Assembly (NCBI GenBank): GCA_036676195.1
Contig: JAKFDK010000125.1
Coordinates: 1-14,643 of the forward strand
Source: JAKFDK01 sp036676195
GTDB taxonomy: Bacteria; Bacillota; Sulfobacillia; Symbiobacteriales; ZC4RG38
Length of the DNA stretch: 14,643 nt
Direction: 5' to 3'
Positions 7,230 to 14,542 of this stretch are shown piece after piece. The position numbers and the translations under genes are program-made. Within the stretch, counting starts at the first letter, position 1. Each line of letters begins with the position of its first letter. The notes under the pieces were generated by a model. That model was not told the origin of the DNA, made no database searches, and saw nothing but the letters and a program-made list of their open reading frames with translations.

Positions 7230-9126
7230 GCGCGATGGCTTCGGCCAGTTCGGTCAGTTCGGCCCAGCGGTCCATGGCCCGGTTCAGTTCGGCCTCGGTC
7301 CGGGACTGCTCGGCGGCCAGTTCCTGCAGGCGGCTGTAGTCGGTGCAGGCGGCCTCCATATCTCGGGCGATACGGGCCAGTTCCGCTTCCAGCCCGGCGA
7401 TCACGTTCTCGATGGTGTCGTACTCCCGCTGTTCCTGAAAAGTGAACTTCAGCGGCCGCTTCGGGGCCGCCGGGGGCGGCGCTGGGCGGGCCGGCGCGGC
7501 CGGCTTGGCCGGCGGGGCGGCGGCGGCGGACTCCTGTTCGCGCACCTCCAGATACTCGGAGTAGTTGCCCACGAACGAGCGGATGCGGTCGCCTTCGAAG
7601 GCCAGCAGGTGGTCCACCACCCGGTCCAGGAAGTAGCGGTCGTGCGAGACGGTGATGACCACGCCGGCAAACTGCTCCAGGTAATCCTCCAGAATGGTCA
7701 GGGTCTGAATGTCCAGGTCGTTGGTGGGCTCATCCAGCAGCAGCACGTTGGGTTCACGCATGAGCTGGCGCAGCAGGTACAGCCGCCGGCGCTCCCCGCC
7801 CGACAGCTTGCCGATCTCGGTCCACTGCACCTTGGGCGGGAACAGGAAGCGCTCCAGCATCTGCGACGCCGTGATGGTGCCGCCGTCCGGCGTTGGCACC
7901 ACTTCGGCGATTTCCCGGATGTAATCGATCACCCGCTGGTCCGGGTCCATGCCGGTGCTTTCCTGGTCGTAGTAGGCCAGGCGCACTGTCTGGCCGGTCA
8001 CGACCTCGCCGCTGTCCGGCTGCAGCCGGCCGGCGATCAGATTCAACAGGGTGGACTTGCCGCTGCCATTCGGCCCGATGATCCCGACCCGGTCGCCCGG
8101 CACAGCAATGTAGCTGAAGTCCCGGATCAGGGTGCGCCCGGCAAACCCCTTGCTGACGTCTTTGATGTCGATGATCTGCTTGCCCAGGCGGTGGGCCGCC
8201 ACGGTGATCTCCACCTGGCCGGCCCGGGCTTCGGGCCCGGCCTCCTGCAGGGCTTCCACCCGCTGGATGCGCGCCTTCTGCTTGGTGCTGCGGGCCTTGG
8301 CCCCCCGCCGCAGCCAGGCCAGTTCCCGCCGCAGCAAGTTCTGCCGCCGCTGCTCACGGGTGCTCTCGGTTTCCTCGCGTTCGGCCTTTTGCTCCAGGAA
8401 GGTGCCGTAGTTCCCCTCGTAGCGGTACAACTCCCCCCGGTCCAGCTCGAAAATCCGGTTGGTGACCCGGTCGAGGAAATAGCGGTCATGGGTGATCAGG
8501 CAAAGGGCGCCGCTGTAGCGGGCCAGGTGGGCTTCCAGCCAGGCCACGGTGTCGTTGTCGATCTGGTTGGTGGGCTCATCCAGAATCAACAGGTCGGCAG
8601 GCTGAATCAGGGCCCGGGCCAGGGCCACTCGCTTGCGCTGGCCGCCGGAGAGGGCGCCGGTTGGCTGCAGAAAACCGGTGATGCCCAGGCGGGTGAGAAT
8701 CGACCGGGCCTGCGCTTCCAATGACCAGGCCTGCTGCACATCCATTTGCCCCTGCAGGTCGGCCAGCCGCTGCTGCAGGCGGGGCTGGTCCGGCTGGGTA
8801 TGCAGGCTTTCCAGCACCTGCTCGTATTCCCGCAGCAGGCGCATGGCCGGGGTATCGCCGCTGAACACGGTCTCCAGCACCGTGTGCTGCGGGTCGAACT
8901 CGGGGTTCTGGGCCAGGTACTGCACGGTGAGCCCGCTGCGCAGCGTGACCCGGCCTTCGTCCGGAGGCAGCAGTCCGGCGATGATGCGCAGCAGGGTCGA
9001 TTTGCCGCTGCCGTTCACGCCGATCAGCCCGACCCGTTCGCCTTCCGCAATGCCAAAGGAGATGCGCTCGAACAGGCGCTTCTCGCCATATGACTTGGAT
9101 ATACCTTCTATCGACACGATGTTCAT
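7207..9126 (-). CDS. uup: ABC-F family ATPase, Uup/YfmR type
   Basis: A 639-residue soluble protein with two ABC ATPase domains and no membrane spans. Domain 1: Walker A GVNGSGKST (36-44), signature LSGGQ (159-163), Walker B with catalytic E184 (LDEPT), switch H213. Domain 2: Walker A GPNGSGKST (351-359), LSGGE (441-445), E466 in LLDEPTND, H495. A linker rich in Arg and Lys (about 250-300, P-site tRNA interaction motif region) lies between them. An Ala/Pro-rich spacer (533-556) and a C-terminal coiled coil (about 570-639) are typical of Uup and YfmR. Members act on ribosomes, and Uup/YfmR helps at stalled or proline-rich sequences and overlaps with EF-P. All catalytic residues are intact. Start is ATG 9126 after a modest GGTGG. 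It converges with the ger operon, 7 bp from the D-like gene. Confidence 0.93.
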   Translation of the reverse strand: MNIVSIEGISKSYGEKRLFERISFGIAEGERVGLIGVNGSGKSTLLRIIAGLLPPDEGRVTLRSGLTVQYLAQNPEFDPQHTVLETVFSGDTPAMRLLREYEQVLESLHTQPDQPRLQQRLADLQGQMDVQQAWSLEAQARSILTRLGITGFLQPTGALSGGQRKRVALARALIQPADLLILDEPTNQIDNDTVAWLEAHLARYSGALCLITHDRYFLDRVTNRIFELDRGELYRYEGNYGTFLEQKAEREETESTREQRRQNLLRRELAWLRRGAKARSTKQKARIQRVEALQEAGPEARAGQVEITVAAHRLGKQIIDIKDVSKGFAGRTLIRDFSYIAVPGDRVGIIGPNGSGKSTLLNLIAGRLQPDSGEVVTGQTVRLAYYDQESTGMDPDQRVIDYIREIAEVVPTPDGGTITASQMLERFLFPPKVQWTEIGKLSGGERRRLYLLRQLMREPNVLLLDEPTNDLDIQTLTILEDYLEQFAGVVITVSHDRYFLDRVVDHLLAFEGDRIRSFVGNYSEYLEVREQESAAAAPPAKPAAPARPAPPPAAPKRPLKFTFQEQREYDTIENVIAGLEAELARIARDMEAACTDYSRLQELAAEQSRTEAELNRAMDRWAELTELAEAIAQEKAKGR

Positions 9127-9206
9127 AATTCCACCATAATCTTTCCTGAGCAGTTTCGGGGCATCCTGATTATTTTAACGCAAAGCGGCCAACCGCTCCA
9201 CCTCTG

Positions 9207-9235
9207 TTGTGGTGTGGTGGCGTTTCATGTATTAT
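9207..9235 (+). promoter_or_regulatory. Candidate sigma-A type promoter for the downstream ABC-F gene
   Basis: TTGTGG (9207-9212) and TATTAT (9230-9235) are 17 bp apart. The -10 matches 5 of 6 consensus bases, the -35 only 3 of 6. It lies about 50 bp before the ATG in the divergent intergenic region. Found by eye only. Confidence 0.4.
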
Positions 9236-9284
9236 AGGAAGGTATTGCCTTGATCTGTACACTGCATCAGAGGGGTTTCAAGCC

Positions 9285-10844
9285 ATGAGTATTCTGCAAG
9301 TCAGTAAACTGGGGCACGGTTTCGGCGGCCGCACCCTGTTTCAGGATGTTCACTTCCGCCTGCTGCGCGGGGAGCACGTGGGGCTGGTCGGCGCCAACGG
9401 CACCGGCAAGACGACCCTGCTCTCGATTCTGACCGGCCAGTTGCAGGCCGATGAGGGTCAGGTGGAGTGGGCCCGGCGTGCCACCGTGGGCTATCTGGAT
9501 CAGCATACCCGCCTGGTGCCGGGCCGGTCGGTGCGCGACACCCTGCGGGATGCCTTTAAACCGCTGTTTGACCTGGAAGCCGAGGTTGGCACCATTGCCG
9601 ACGCCCTGGGCGAGGCCGATCCGGACACGATGGAACGGCTGCTGGAAGAGATGGGCGATATTCAGGACCGCCTGGAGACCAGCGGTTTTTATATGATCGA
9701 TGCCAAGGTGGAGGAGATCGCCCGTGGCCTGGGCCTGACTGCCGTCGGCCTGGACCGCAACGTGGACGAGCTTTCCGGCGGCCAGCGGACCAAGGTGCTG
9801 CTGGCCAAGCTGCTGTTGCAGCAGCCTAACGTGCTGGTGCTGGACGAGCCCACCAACTACCTGGACGAAGAGCATATTGCCTGGATGACCGAGTATCTGC
9901 AGGGTTATCCCTATGCCTTTATTCTGGTCAGCCACGACACCTTCTTTATGAACGATGTGGTCAACCTGGTGTACCACCTGGAGGGTGGCCACCTGCACCG
10001 GTATCCGGGCAACTACGAGGCGTTTCTGCGGGTGCGCGAGCAGCGCCGGGCCCAGCAGGAAACGGCTTATGAGCGCCAGCAGGAAGAGATTGCCCGGCTC
10101 GAAGACTTTGTTGCCCGCAACAAGGCCCGGGCTTCCACCACCGGCCGGGCGATGTCCCGCCAGAAGCAACTGGATAAGATTGAGCGACTGGATAAGCCGG
10201 TGACTTACCCCCGGCCCACCTTCAAATTTCGGGAAGGGCGGTCGCCGGGCAAGATTGTCTGCCGGTGTGAAGGCATGGCGGTGGGCTACTCTTACGCGCT
10301 GCTGCCGCCGCTGACCATGACCCTGGAGCGGGGCATGAAGGTGGCCGTAACCGGCATGAACGGGCTGGGCAAGTCGACCTTGCTGAAGACGATCATGGGG
10401 CTGCTTGGGCCCGTGGCGGGGACGGTGGAGCAGGGTGACTACCTGCTGCCGGCCTATTTTGAGCAGGAGCCCCGCGGCCATGACGACAAGACAGCCATCG
10501 ACGAAGTCTGGGATGATTACCCCTGGCTGACTAACAATGAGGTGCGCGGCCGCCTGGCCTCCTGCGGCCTCACGGCTGACCATATCAGCAACAAGATGGG
10601 CAACCTCTCCGGCGGTGAGCAGGCCAAGGTGCGCCTGTGCAAGCTGCAGGTGAACGAGTCGAACTGGCTGATTCTGGACGAGCCCACCAACCACCTGGAT
10701 GTGGCCGCCAAGGAGGAACTGGCGCTGGCTCTGCAGCGTTATAAGGGGACGATCCTGCTGGTGTGCCACGAACCGGAGTTTTACCAGAACTGGGTGACCG
10801 ATGTCTGGAACGTGGAGGCGTGGGCGAAACAGGCCGCCCGTTAG
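9285..10844 (+). CDS. ABC-F family ATPase, YfmM-like
   Basis: A 519-residue protein with two ABC domains. Domain 1: Walker A GANGTGKTT (36-44), LSGGQ (163-167), E188 in LDEPTNYLD, switch H217. Domain 2: Walker A GMNGLGKST (357-365), LSGGE (441-445), E466 in LDEPTNHLD, H495 in CHEPEFY. The interdomain linker (about 250-300) is charged and helical (RLEDFVARNKARASTTGRAM). There is no long C-terminal coiled coil, and the chain ends soon after WVTDVWNVEAW. Length and this ending recall Bacillus YfmM, though that subfamily call is tentative. Expected role: ribosome-associated ATPase. Both catalytic Glu are present. Start ATG 9285 is preceded by GAGGGG at 9 nt; an upstream in-frame TTG (9207) overlaps the likely promoter and was not used. 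It is divergent from the uup-like gene. Confidence 0.92.
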   Translation: MSILQVSKLGHGFGGRTLFQDVHFRLLRGEHVGLVGANGTGKTTLLSILTGQLQADEGQVEWARRATVGYLDQHTRLVPGRSVRDTLRDAFKPLFDLEAEVGTIADALGEADPDTMERLLEEMGDIQDRLETSGFYMIDAKVEEIARGLGLTAVGLDRNVDELSGGQRTKVLLAKLLLQQPNVLVLDEPTNYLDEEHIAWMTEYLQGYPYAFILVSHDTFFMNDVVNLVYHLEGGHLHRYPGNYEAFLRVREQRRAQQETAYERQQEEIARLEDFVARNKARASTTGRAMSRQKQLDKIERLDKPVTYPRPTFKFREGRSPGKIVCRCEGMAVGYSYALLPPLTMTLERGMKVAVTGMNGLGKSTLLKTIMGLLGPVAGTVEQGDYLLPAYFEQEPRGHDDKTAIDEVWDDYPWLTNNEVRGRLASCGLTADHISNKMGNLSGGEQAKVRLCKLQVNESNWLILDEPTNHLDVAAKEELALALQRYKGTILLVCHEPEFYQNWVTDVWNVEAWAKQAAR

Positions 10845-10852
10845 ATCGGCTC

Positions 10853-10884
10853 AGAACCCCTCCGCCTCCGGGCGGGGGGGTTCT
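10853..10884 (+). terminator. Intrinsic terminator after the YfmM-like gene
   Basis: AGAACCCCTCCGCC (10853-10866) pairs over 14 bp, with one G-U, with GGCGGGGGGGTTCT (10871-10884) around loop TCCG. It starts 8 nt after the stop codon. The T-run is short (TTCTT overlaps the stem end). The stem is palindromic, but no T-tract lies on the minus side. Confidence 0.8.
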
Positions 10885-11664
10885 TCACGTAGGACATCAG
10901 GAAACCTCCCGACATTTGTCGTAGACACTCGGGAAATCTGGACGCTGCTTTGGAACTTGGTTGTAAAGACCCGGTCCCTATTTGACAAAGGCTCCAACAA
11001 TCGGCGAGGAGGCCATTCTTCGCGGCCTATCTCCGGTTTTTGAGGCGGTGCTTTCCCTTGCGCCCGCGTACGCGGTCCCGTCAATCACCAAGAGGCAATC
11101 CGGATTGTCGCCAATCGGTGGGCCATCTTCGCCATGTGGCAAAATAGAACCCTGTACGACGAAGCCCATTACCTCGCTGCCAAGGAGCGCTTTGCGGCCA
11201 GATCTCCCGCTGCATGACATATACAGCCAGAGTGGTTCTGACGAGCCGACAGTCGGCCGTCGAACCGTTATTAGCTGTATGCCGGGCGGAGCAGGCTCTG
11301 TCAAGGGCCCCACCACCGGCCCGACCCGCAACCCTTGACAGGGCCTGCGGAGCCTGGCACCATTCACAGTTCGATTCGACGGCATTCCGAGTTGGCCTTC
11401 GCTCGTTCCGTCGCTGCTGTTCCGGCACCTCAGAATTTTGTCAACTATACCCACATGTCTGCCCTCTATCGGCAGCCAGCCTTTTGCAGGCTGGATATTG
11501 ACATCAGGAGTCCCTGCCGGCAAGCCAGCGGAACCATCTCAATTTCCAGTTCTGGGTACGGCGCCAAAACACGACTGCCGTCAGGCCAGATTTGCGCTGC
11601 TCTTCTTACAGCCCACGGCCCTTCTTGTCGAGAGGTATCCGTGACGTGCCCGCAGTTCCGGAGG
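10885..11664. other. 780 bp without a supportable gene; contains IS-end-like repeats and a long inverted repeat
   Basis: Several open frames cross this stretch, but none has a convincing start, ribosome site, GC-rich third positions or a recognisable motif. At 10893-10955 short motifs of the form GACAnnnGGAAA recur (GACATCAGGAAAC at 10893, GACACTCGGGAAAT at 10924, GGACGCTGCTTTGGAAC at 10940), resembling the multiple terminal repeats of IS21-like elements. GACATCAGGA occurs again at 11500. A 17 bp inverted repeat lies at 11291-11348. I read the block as degraded mobile or intergenic DNA. Confidence 0.5.
11291..11348. repeat. 17 bp near-perfect inverted repeat (16 of 17)
   Basis: GCAGGCTCTGTCAAGGG (11291-11307) is complementary, with one mismatch, to CCCTTGACAGGGCCTGC (11332-11348), separated by 24 C-rich bases. 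No T-tract follows. It could be a REP/MITE-like palindrome or the footprint of a lost element. Confidence 0.75.
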
Positions 11665-12444
11665 CTAACGGGCGTATCGGGCAACGATCTCGGCCAGATT
11701 TCCGGCAATCGCCGGCACTCCCTGAGCAAGATGCTCTCTGCCCAGCTCGATTCGCAGGTTCGTCTCGTCCGCATCAAACGCCGCCTCCAGGAGACCCGCG
11801 AAGCCCCGGGCGCGCCGGTCAACCTGGACCAGCACGTCAACACCGTCCGGGCGGGGCAATGTAATCACTTCCAGTTCGTCAAGGCGACCTCGGAACGGTC
11901 CGGAGGTCGGAATAAACTCGAACTCCTGCACGAACGGATAGTTCCGTCCCAACCGGCGGCTATACTCGCAGTCCGCCTTGCGCATCTGAAAACCGAGGTT
12001 TTGAACGGCATCGAGGACGAGCTTGGCGTTCGGGTGCGGGGAGACCTGGAGAACGTCCGTGTCGGTTGGGTCAACTGCCAGATCGATATCTAATCCCGTT
12101 TGTATCCAGACTTTCGAGTGCCCCGCGGATACCGGGGTCTCGTTGGGTAGGGTGAACCGAAACGGAAACTCCTTGGTCTCACCTGCTTCAAGCATGAACG
12201 GGGTGGAGATCTGGTACTTCCCGAGTGAGATATTCTCACGAACCCGTTTGTCATTGACTTCCCGGTAATAATGCGTCATCAAGTAAATGTAAATACTGTC
12301 CACCTGTTGTTGTACGTTGCCGCCGAACACCGCAACGATACCCTCGACATCGTCTCCCGCTCGGAGTTGAGCGCTCTTCAACTGGGTGTCTACCTTGGCT
12401 GAGCCGATCCCAATGCTGGCCATCATCCGGTTCAGAAATGACAC
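11665..12444 (-). CDS. spo0M: Spo0M family sporulation-control protein (arrestin-like)
   Basis: A 259-residue protein, almost the length of Bacillus subtilis Spo0M. The start is GTG 12444, since GAGGAGG lies 7 nt upstream on the minus strand and the N-terminus VSFLNRMMASIGIGSAKVDT then matches the family. An in-frame ATG at 12501 would add 19 unlikely residues. Conserved blocks: GGNVQQQVDSIYIYLMTHY (41-59), KVWIQTGLDIDLAVDPTDTD (111-130), PFVQEFEFIPTSG (170-182), FRGRLDELEV (184-193) and VQVDRRARG (207-215). Spo0M has an arrestin-like double beta-sandwich fold and influences sporulation and cell-division or cytoskeletal processes in Bacillus. Its biochemical action is unsettled. It stands alone, surrounded by decayed sequence. 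No confident promoter was seen. Confidence 0.95.
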   Translation of the reverse strand: MSFLNRMMASIGIGSAKVDTQLKSAQLRAGDDVEGIVAVFGGNVQQQVDSIYIYLMTHYYREVNDKRVRENISLGKYQISTPFMLEAGETKEFPFRFTLPNETPVSAGHSKVWIQTGLDIDLAVDPTDTDVLQVSPHPNAKLVLDAVQNLGFQMRKADCEYSRRLGRNYPFVQEFEFIPTSGPFRGRLDELEVITLPRPDGVDVLVQVDRRARGFAGLLEAAFDADETNLRIELGREHLAQGVPAIAGNLAEIVARYAR

Positions 12445-12683
12445 AGAGTTTCCTCCTCGAAACGAAGTTGCACTGCTGCACTTCTGCTCCGATGATACCA
12501 TCAGAAGCCGATTTTGTTCGCGGGCGAGGAATGAAATGTCGTTCGGAAGGCGCCTCTACGTCTTTGTGGGTCCTTCAAATCTATTAGTAAACGCCAATTC
12601 ATAGATGTTAAGAGTGACCATTTTGTGGATAGTGGCCATGAGTGGCATTGTTTCCTCGTGCGTAGCGAGCCTCCAACCCTGGC

Positions 12684-13163
12684 ATGGCCCAGATCAAGTC
12701 CAGCGCTTCGTTTCCTTCAGGGAGATGGGCAGACGGCCAGGCGGGAGAGCCGCAGCACTTCAACACCCTGACCCTGTCCCTGTGGCGGCAGGCACCACCG
12801 GCCGAGCGGGCAAGCCCAGCGCGCCGGGGCAGTCGCCCTGGCCCGGCTGCTCAGCCGCGCCCTGAACCGGCTGGTAGGGGAGATCGACCGCACCGCACCT
12901 ACGGTCCCTTTGAATACGTCGCCTTTGTGGAATTGACCACCGGGCGGCGGACCCCGGGATACCGGACGCACCTGCACCTGCTGGCGCGGGGCAAGCCGGT
13001 GCTGCACCAACGGCTGAGCAGGCGGTGGGAATTTCACCCCCATGGGTCATTCCGGGTGGATGTGCAGAAGCTGTACTGGCCGGCCAGGGCTCGCTGGGCT
13101 GGAACTGTGTGCCTGGGCCTGTTCTCTTGGGCGGATCGTCAGCTTTTGCCAGGTTTCTCATGA
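12684..13163 (+). pseudogene. Relic of an HUH-type replication initiator or relaxase-like protein
   Basis: The frame from ATG 12684 reads FNTLTLSLWRQ, like motif 1 (TLT) of rolling-circle Rep proteins. It later reads YGPFEYVAFVELTTGRR and THLHLLARGK (12966-12995), where HLHLL fits the HUH metal-binding motif, then SFRVDVQKLYW. Between about 12808 and 12893 this frame becomes low-quality, while the next frame reads a natural-looking helix AVALARLLSRALNRLVGEID. Restoring the protein therefore needs two compensating frameshifts. The region after VDVQKLYW, where a YxxK-type catalytic tyrosine motif would lie, is unrecognisable. I infer an inactive fragment of plasmid, ICE or phage origin. A real but strongly diverged gene cannot be excluded. 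Confidence 0.5.
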
Positions 13164-13298
13164 GGAAGAATGGCAAAGGTTGACGATTCTGGCTGGTGAA
13201 GGCGTAGATTGATACCCGGGAGGGGTACTTGGGTGCGTTTTGACCGCCCCAAAACCGCCCCAAACCGGTCCCTGAGAGGCGTTTTAGGGGAGAAACGT

Positions 13299-13341
13299 CA
13301 TTTTTTGCAAAGTGCGACACCGCCAAAGGGTGCAAAAAATG
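13299..13341. repeat. Perfect 11 bp inverted repeat
   Basis: CATTTTTTGCA (13299-13309) and TGCAAAAAATG (13331-13341) are exact reverse complements, separated by 21 bases. Just upstream, ACCGCCCCAAA is repeated twice near 13242-13265. Both lie between the Rep-like relic and the 21 bp array. Confidence 0.8.
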
Positions 13342-13498
13342 ATGATTGGCCCGCTGAGGCGGGGTTCAGGCGGCCTTTTTGCCGTGCCGGTCTGGGATAC
13401 CCCCCTGCCGGCCGGCCGGGGCACCATGTCTGCCGCCGGCCTCGGCCTGGAGCAGACAGTTTCCGAAGCGGTCTCGATTGGGATTCCGGGGGTAACTG

Positions 13499-13617
13499 CC
13501 GGCACGCACGCGGATCATACCGGCACGAAAGCGGATCATACCGGCACGAAAGCGGATCATACCGGCACGAAAGCGGATCATACCGGCACGAAAGCGGATC
13601 ATACCGGCACGCACGCG
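13499..13617. repeat. Tandem array of 21 bp repeats (five units plus a partial sixth)
   Basis: Units begin with ccggcac at 13499, 13520, 13541, 13562, 13583 and 13604, an exact 21 bp spacing. The inner units run ccggcacgaaagcgg then atcata. The first and the partial last unit carry gcacgc in place of gaaagc, so the array is bounded by variant units. There are no spacers, so this is not CRISPR. A palindrome GCGCATGCGC (13615-13624) adjoins the right end. Two helical turns per unit suggests serial protein binding, as in iterons or the terminal repeats of IS21-like transposons. Confidence 0.95.
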
Positions 13618-13980
13618 CATGCGCCGGTTTACGGGCGGAGCGATCAGTCTTTTCTATCGCACCAAGCGAGCACGCACGCGATTGCGCGACAATTGCAGGG
13701 GAGTAGGAAAGCCCATCGGAATTCGCACCAGAATGCACACGGCGCGCAAACGGCCACCGGCAGCCGTTTGCCGCCACAAGCGGTACATTGGGCGCTGAGT
13801 TCGGCCACACCAGATCCATACGACGTTACAATCGGCACACATGCGGTTGCACCAGATTTTACGCGGATTTTCCAGGTCATTGAAGTTTGCACGCGGATCC
13901 ATCGAGTACATCGATAGCTCCCGGCCGCTGCCCGGTGCCACCGGTCCGCCCCGGCCCCTCAGCCGCACCCCGCAGTACGG
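13618..13980. other. Gene-free stretch with a strong hairpin
   Basis: No convincing coding frame is seen. GCAAACGGC (13746-13754) and GCCGTTTGC (13763-13771) form a perfect 9 bp stem with an 8-nt loop. Motifs related to the 21 bp array recur (cggcacacatgcgg near 13833, gcacgcggatcc near 13890), which suggests that the stretch belongs to the same element as the array. Confidence 0.45.
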
Positions 13981-14118
13981 CTACTCCACCGTGTACCGGC
14001 AGGCCACCACGAGATCCGCAATGGCCTTCGGATCCAGCTTCGCATGCGACCCGTCGCCCGGGTCCACCCAGGCAGTGAGGGTCCAGTTGCCCGATGGAGT
14101 CTTTACGCCACTTTTTTC
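13981..14118 (-). pseudogene. Orphan C-terminal gene fragment (45 codons, no start)
   Basis: On the minus strand the frame is open from an in-frame TAA at 14121-14119 to a TAG at 13983-13981. It encodes 45 residues with protein-like composition and GC-rich third positions: SGNWTLTAWVDPGDGSH, then DPKAIADLVVACRYTVE. There is no ATG, GTG or TTG near its beginning. It looks like the 3' remnant of a longer gene cut at about 14118. The ending (D-hydrophobic-RYT) is reminiscent of the C-terminal strand of TcA-like toxin subunits, but that is a weak resemblance, and no family is claimed. Confidence 0.4.
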
Positions 14119-14160
14119 TTAGAGACATGAACCTTTTACCTGGCTTGGTGGCTCTAAGAA
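14116..14160. repeat. Perfect 9 bp inverted repeat upstream of the NHLP-like peptide gene
   Basis: TTCTTAGAG (14116-14124) and CTCTAAGAA (14152-14160) are exact reverse complements, 27 bp apart. The left arm coincides with the breakpoint of the truncated minus-strand gene fragment. The right arm ends about 60 bp before the peptide start. It could be an operator, an attenuator or an insertion scar. Confidence 0.6.
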
Positions 14161-14221
14161 GTAGTTCGTCAGTTCTGGTGGGGCTTTTCGGCTAAATTAT
14201 TCGGAAAGAGGGACTCCGACC

Positions 14222-14461
14222 GTGAGTGCACAGGACATGTCGGCTTTGGTGGCCCGGGCACTGAAAGATGAGGACTTTCGCCAGGCGCTGGTGCAGGACC
14301 CGGCTGCAACCGCCCAGGCGGCCGGTTTCAATCTGTCGGCTGCCGAGGTAGAGGCGATCCGCAGCGTGGACCCGAACCTGTCGCAGGAGGAACTGGAGGA
14401 GCGGGTAAGCAAATTCTGGTGGGCCCGTCCTTCTCAGGGCATCGGTGGTTTTGAGGCTTAA
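14222..14461 (+). CDS. Candidate RiPP precursor with nitrile-hydratase-like leader (NHLP type)
   Basis: A 79-residue peptide from GTG 14222 with GAGGGA (14208-14213) 8 nt upstream. Residues 5-50 follow the pattern of NHLP/Os1348-like leaders: DMSALVARALKDEDFRQALV, DPAATAQAAGFNLSAAEVEA. That is an acidic helix with a D-x-FR-x-x-L motif, a DPaaA turn, and an L-saaE-x-x-A segment. A linker (VDPNLSQEELEERVS) leads to a short aromatic and glycine-rich tail KFWWARPSQGIGGFEA. There is no Cys, so lanthionine or thiazole chemistry on Cys is ruled out, and the candidate residues are Trp, Ser and Arg. A terminator follows at once, so the gene appears monocistronic. No modifying enzyme, protease or transporter is in the window. 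It could instead be a small structural or regulatory protein with a related helical domain. Confidence 0.75.
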   Translation: MSAQDMSALVARALKDEDFRQALVQDPAATAQAAGFNLSAAEVEAIRSVDPNLSQEELEERVSKFWWARPSQGIGGFEA

Positions 14462-14473
14462 AATACGAAAGTG

Positions 14474-14518
14474 GGCCGGACGCAGGCAGTGAATCAGCCT
14501 GTTGTCCGGCCTGCTTTT
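14474..14518 (+). terminator. Intrinsic terminator of the NHLP-like peptide gene
   Basis: GGCCGGAC-g-CAGGC (14474-14487) pairs with GCCTG-tt-GTCCGGCC (14497-14511) around a 9-nt loop, followed by TGCTTTTCGTTT. It begins 12 nt after the stop codon. Confidence 0.88.
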
Positions 14519-14542
14519 CGTTTGGCTCTGTTCGCGGAAAAG

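Noticed and set aside
7021..8724. Plus-strand open frame of 567 codons
   Set aside because: It lies antisense to the uup-like gene, which has all ABC motifs intact. The plus frame is a Gly/Gln/His-rich shadow caused by high GC.
9267..10769. Minus-strand open frame of 500 codons
   Set aside because: It is antisense to the second ABC-F gene and has no recognisable domain.
11365..11385. tRNA T-loop-like GTTCGATTC
   Set aside because: The flanking bases do not pair as a T stem, and no acceptor or anticodon arm can be built around it.
10978..11523. Minus-strand open frame of 181 codons in the gene-free block
   Set aside because: There is no ribosome site, third codon positions are not GC-biased as in neighbouring genes, there is no recognisable motif, and it crosses the long inverted repeat.
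11335..12093. Plus-strand open frame of 252 codons
   Set aside because: Its second half is antisense to spo0M, which is clearly the real gene.
13499..13617. Possible CRISPR array
   Set aside because: The repeats are directly adjacent with no spacers, and no cas genes are present.
13209..13706. Open frame through the 21 bp array encoding a 7-residue repeat
   Set aside because: Since 21 is a multiple of 3, several frames on both strands stay open through the array. None has a supported start or natural flanking protein.
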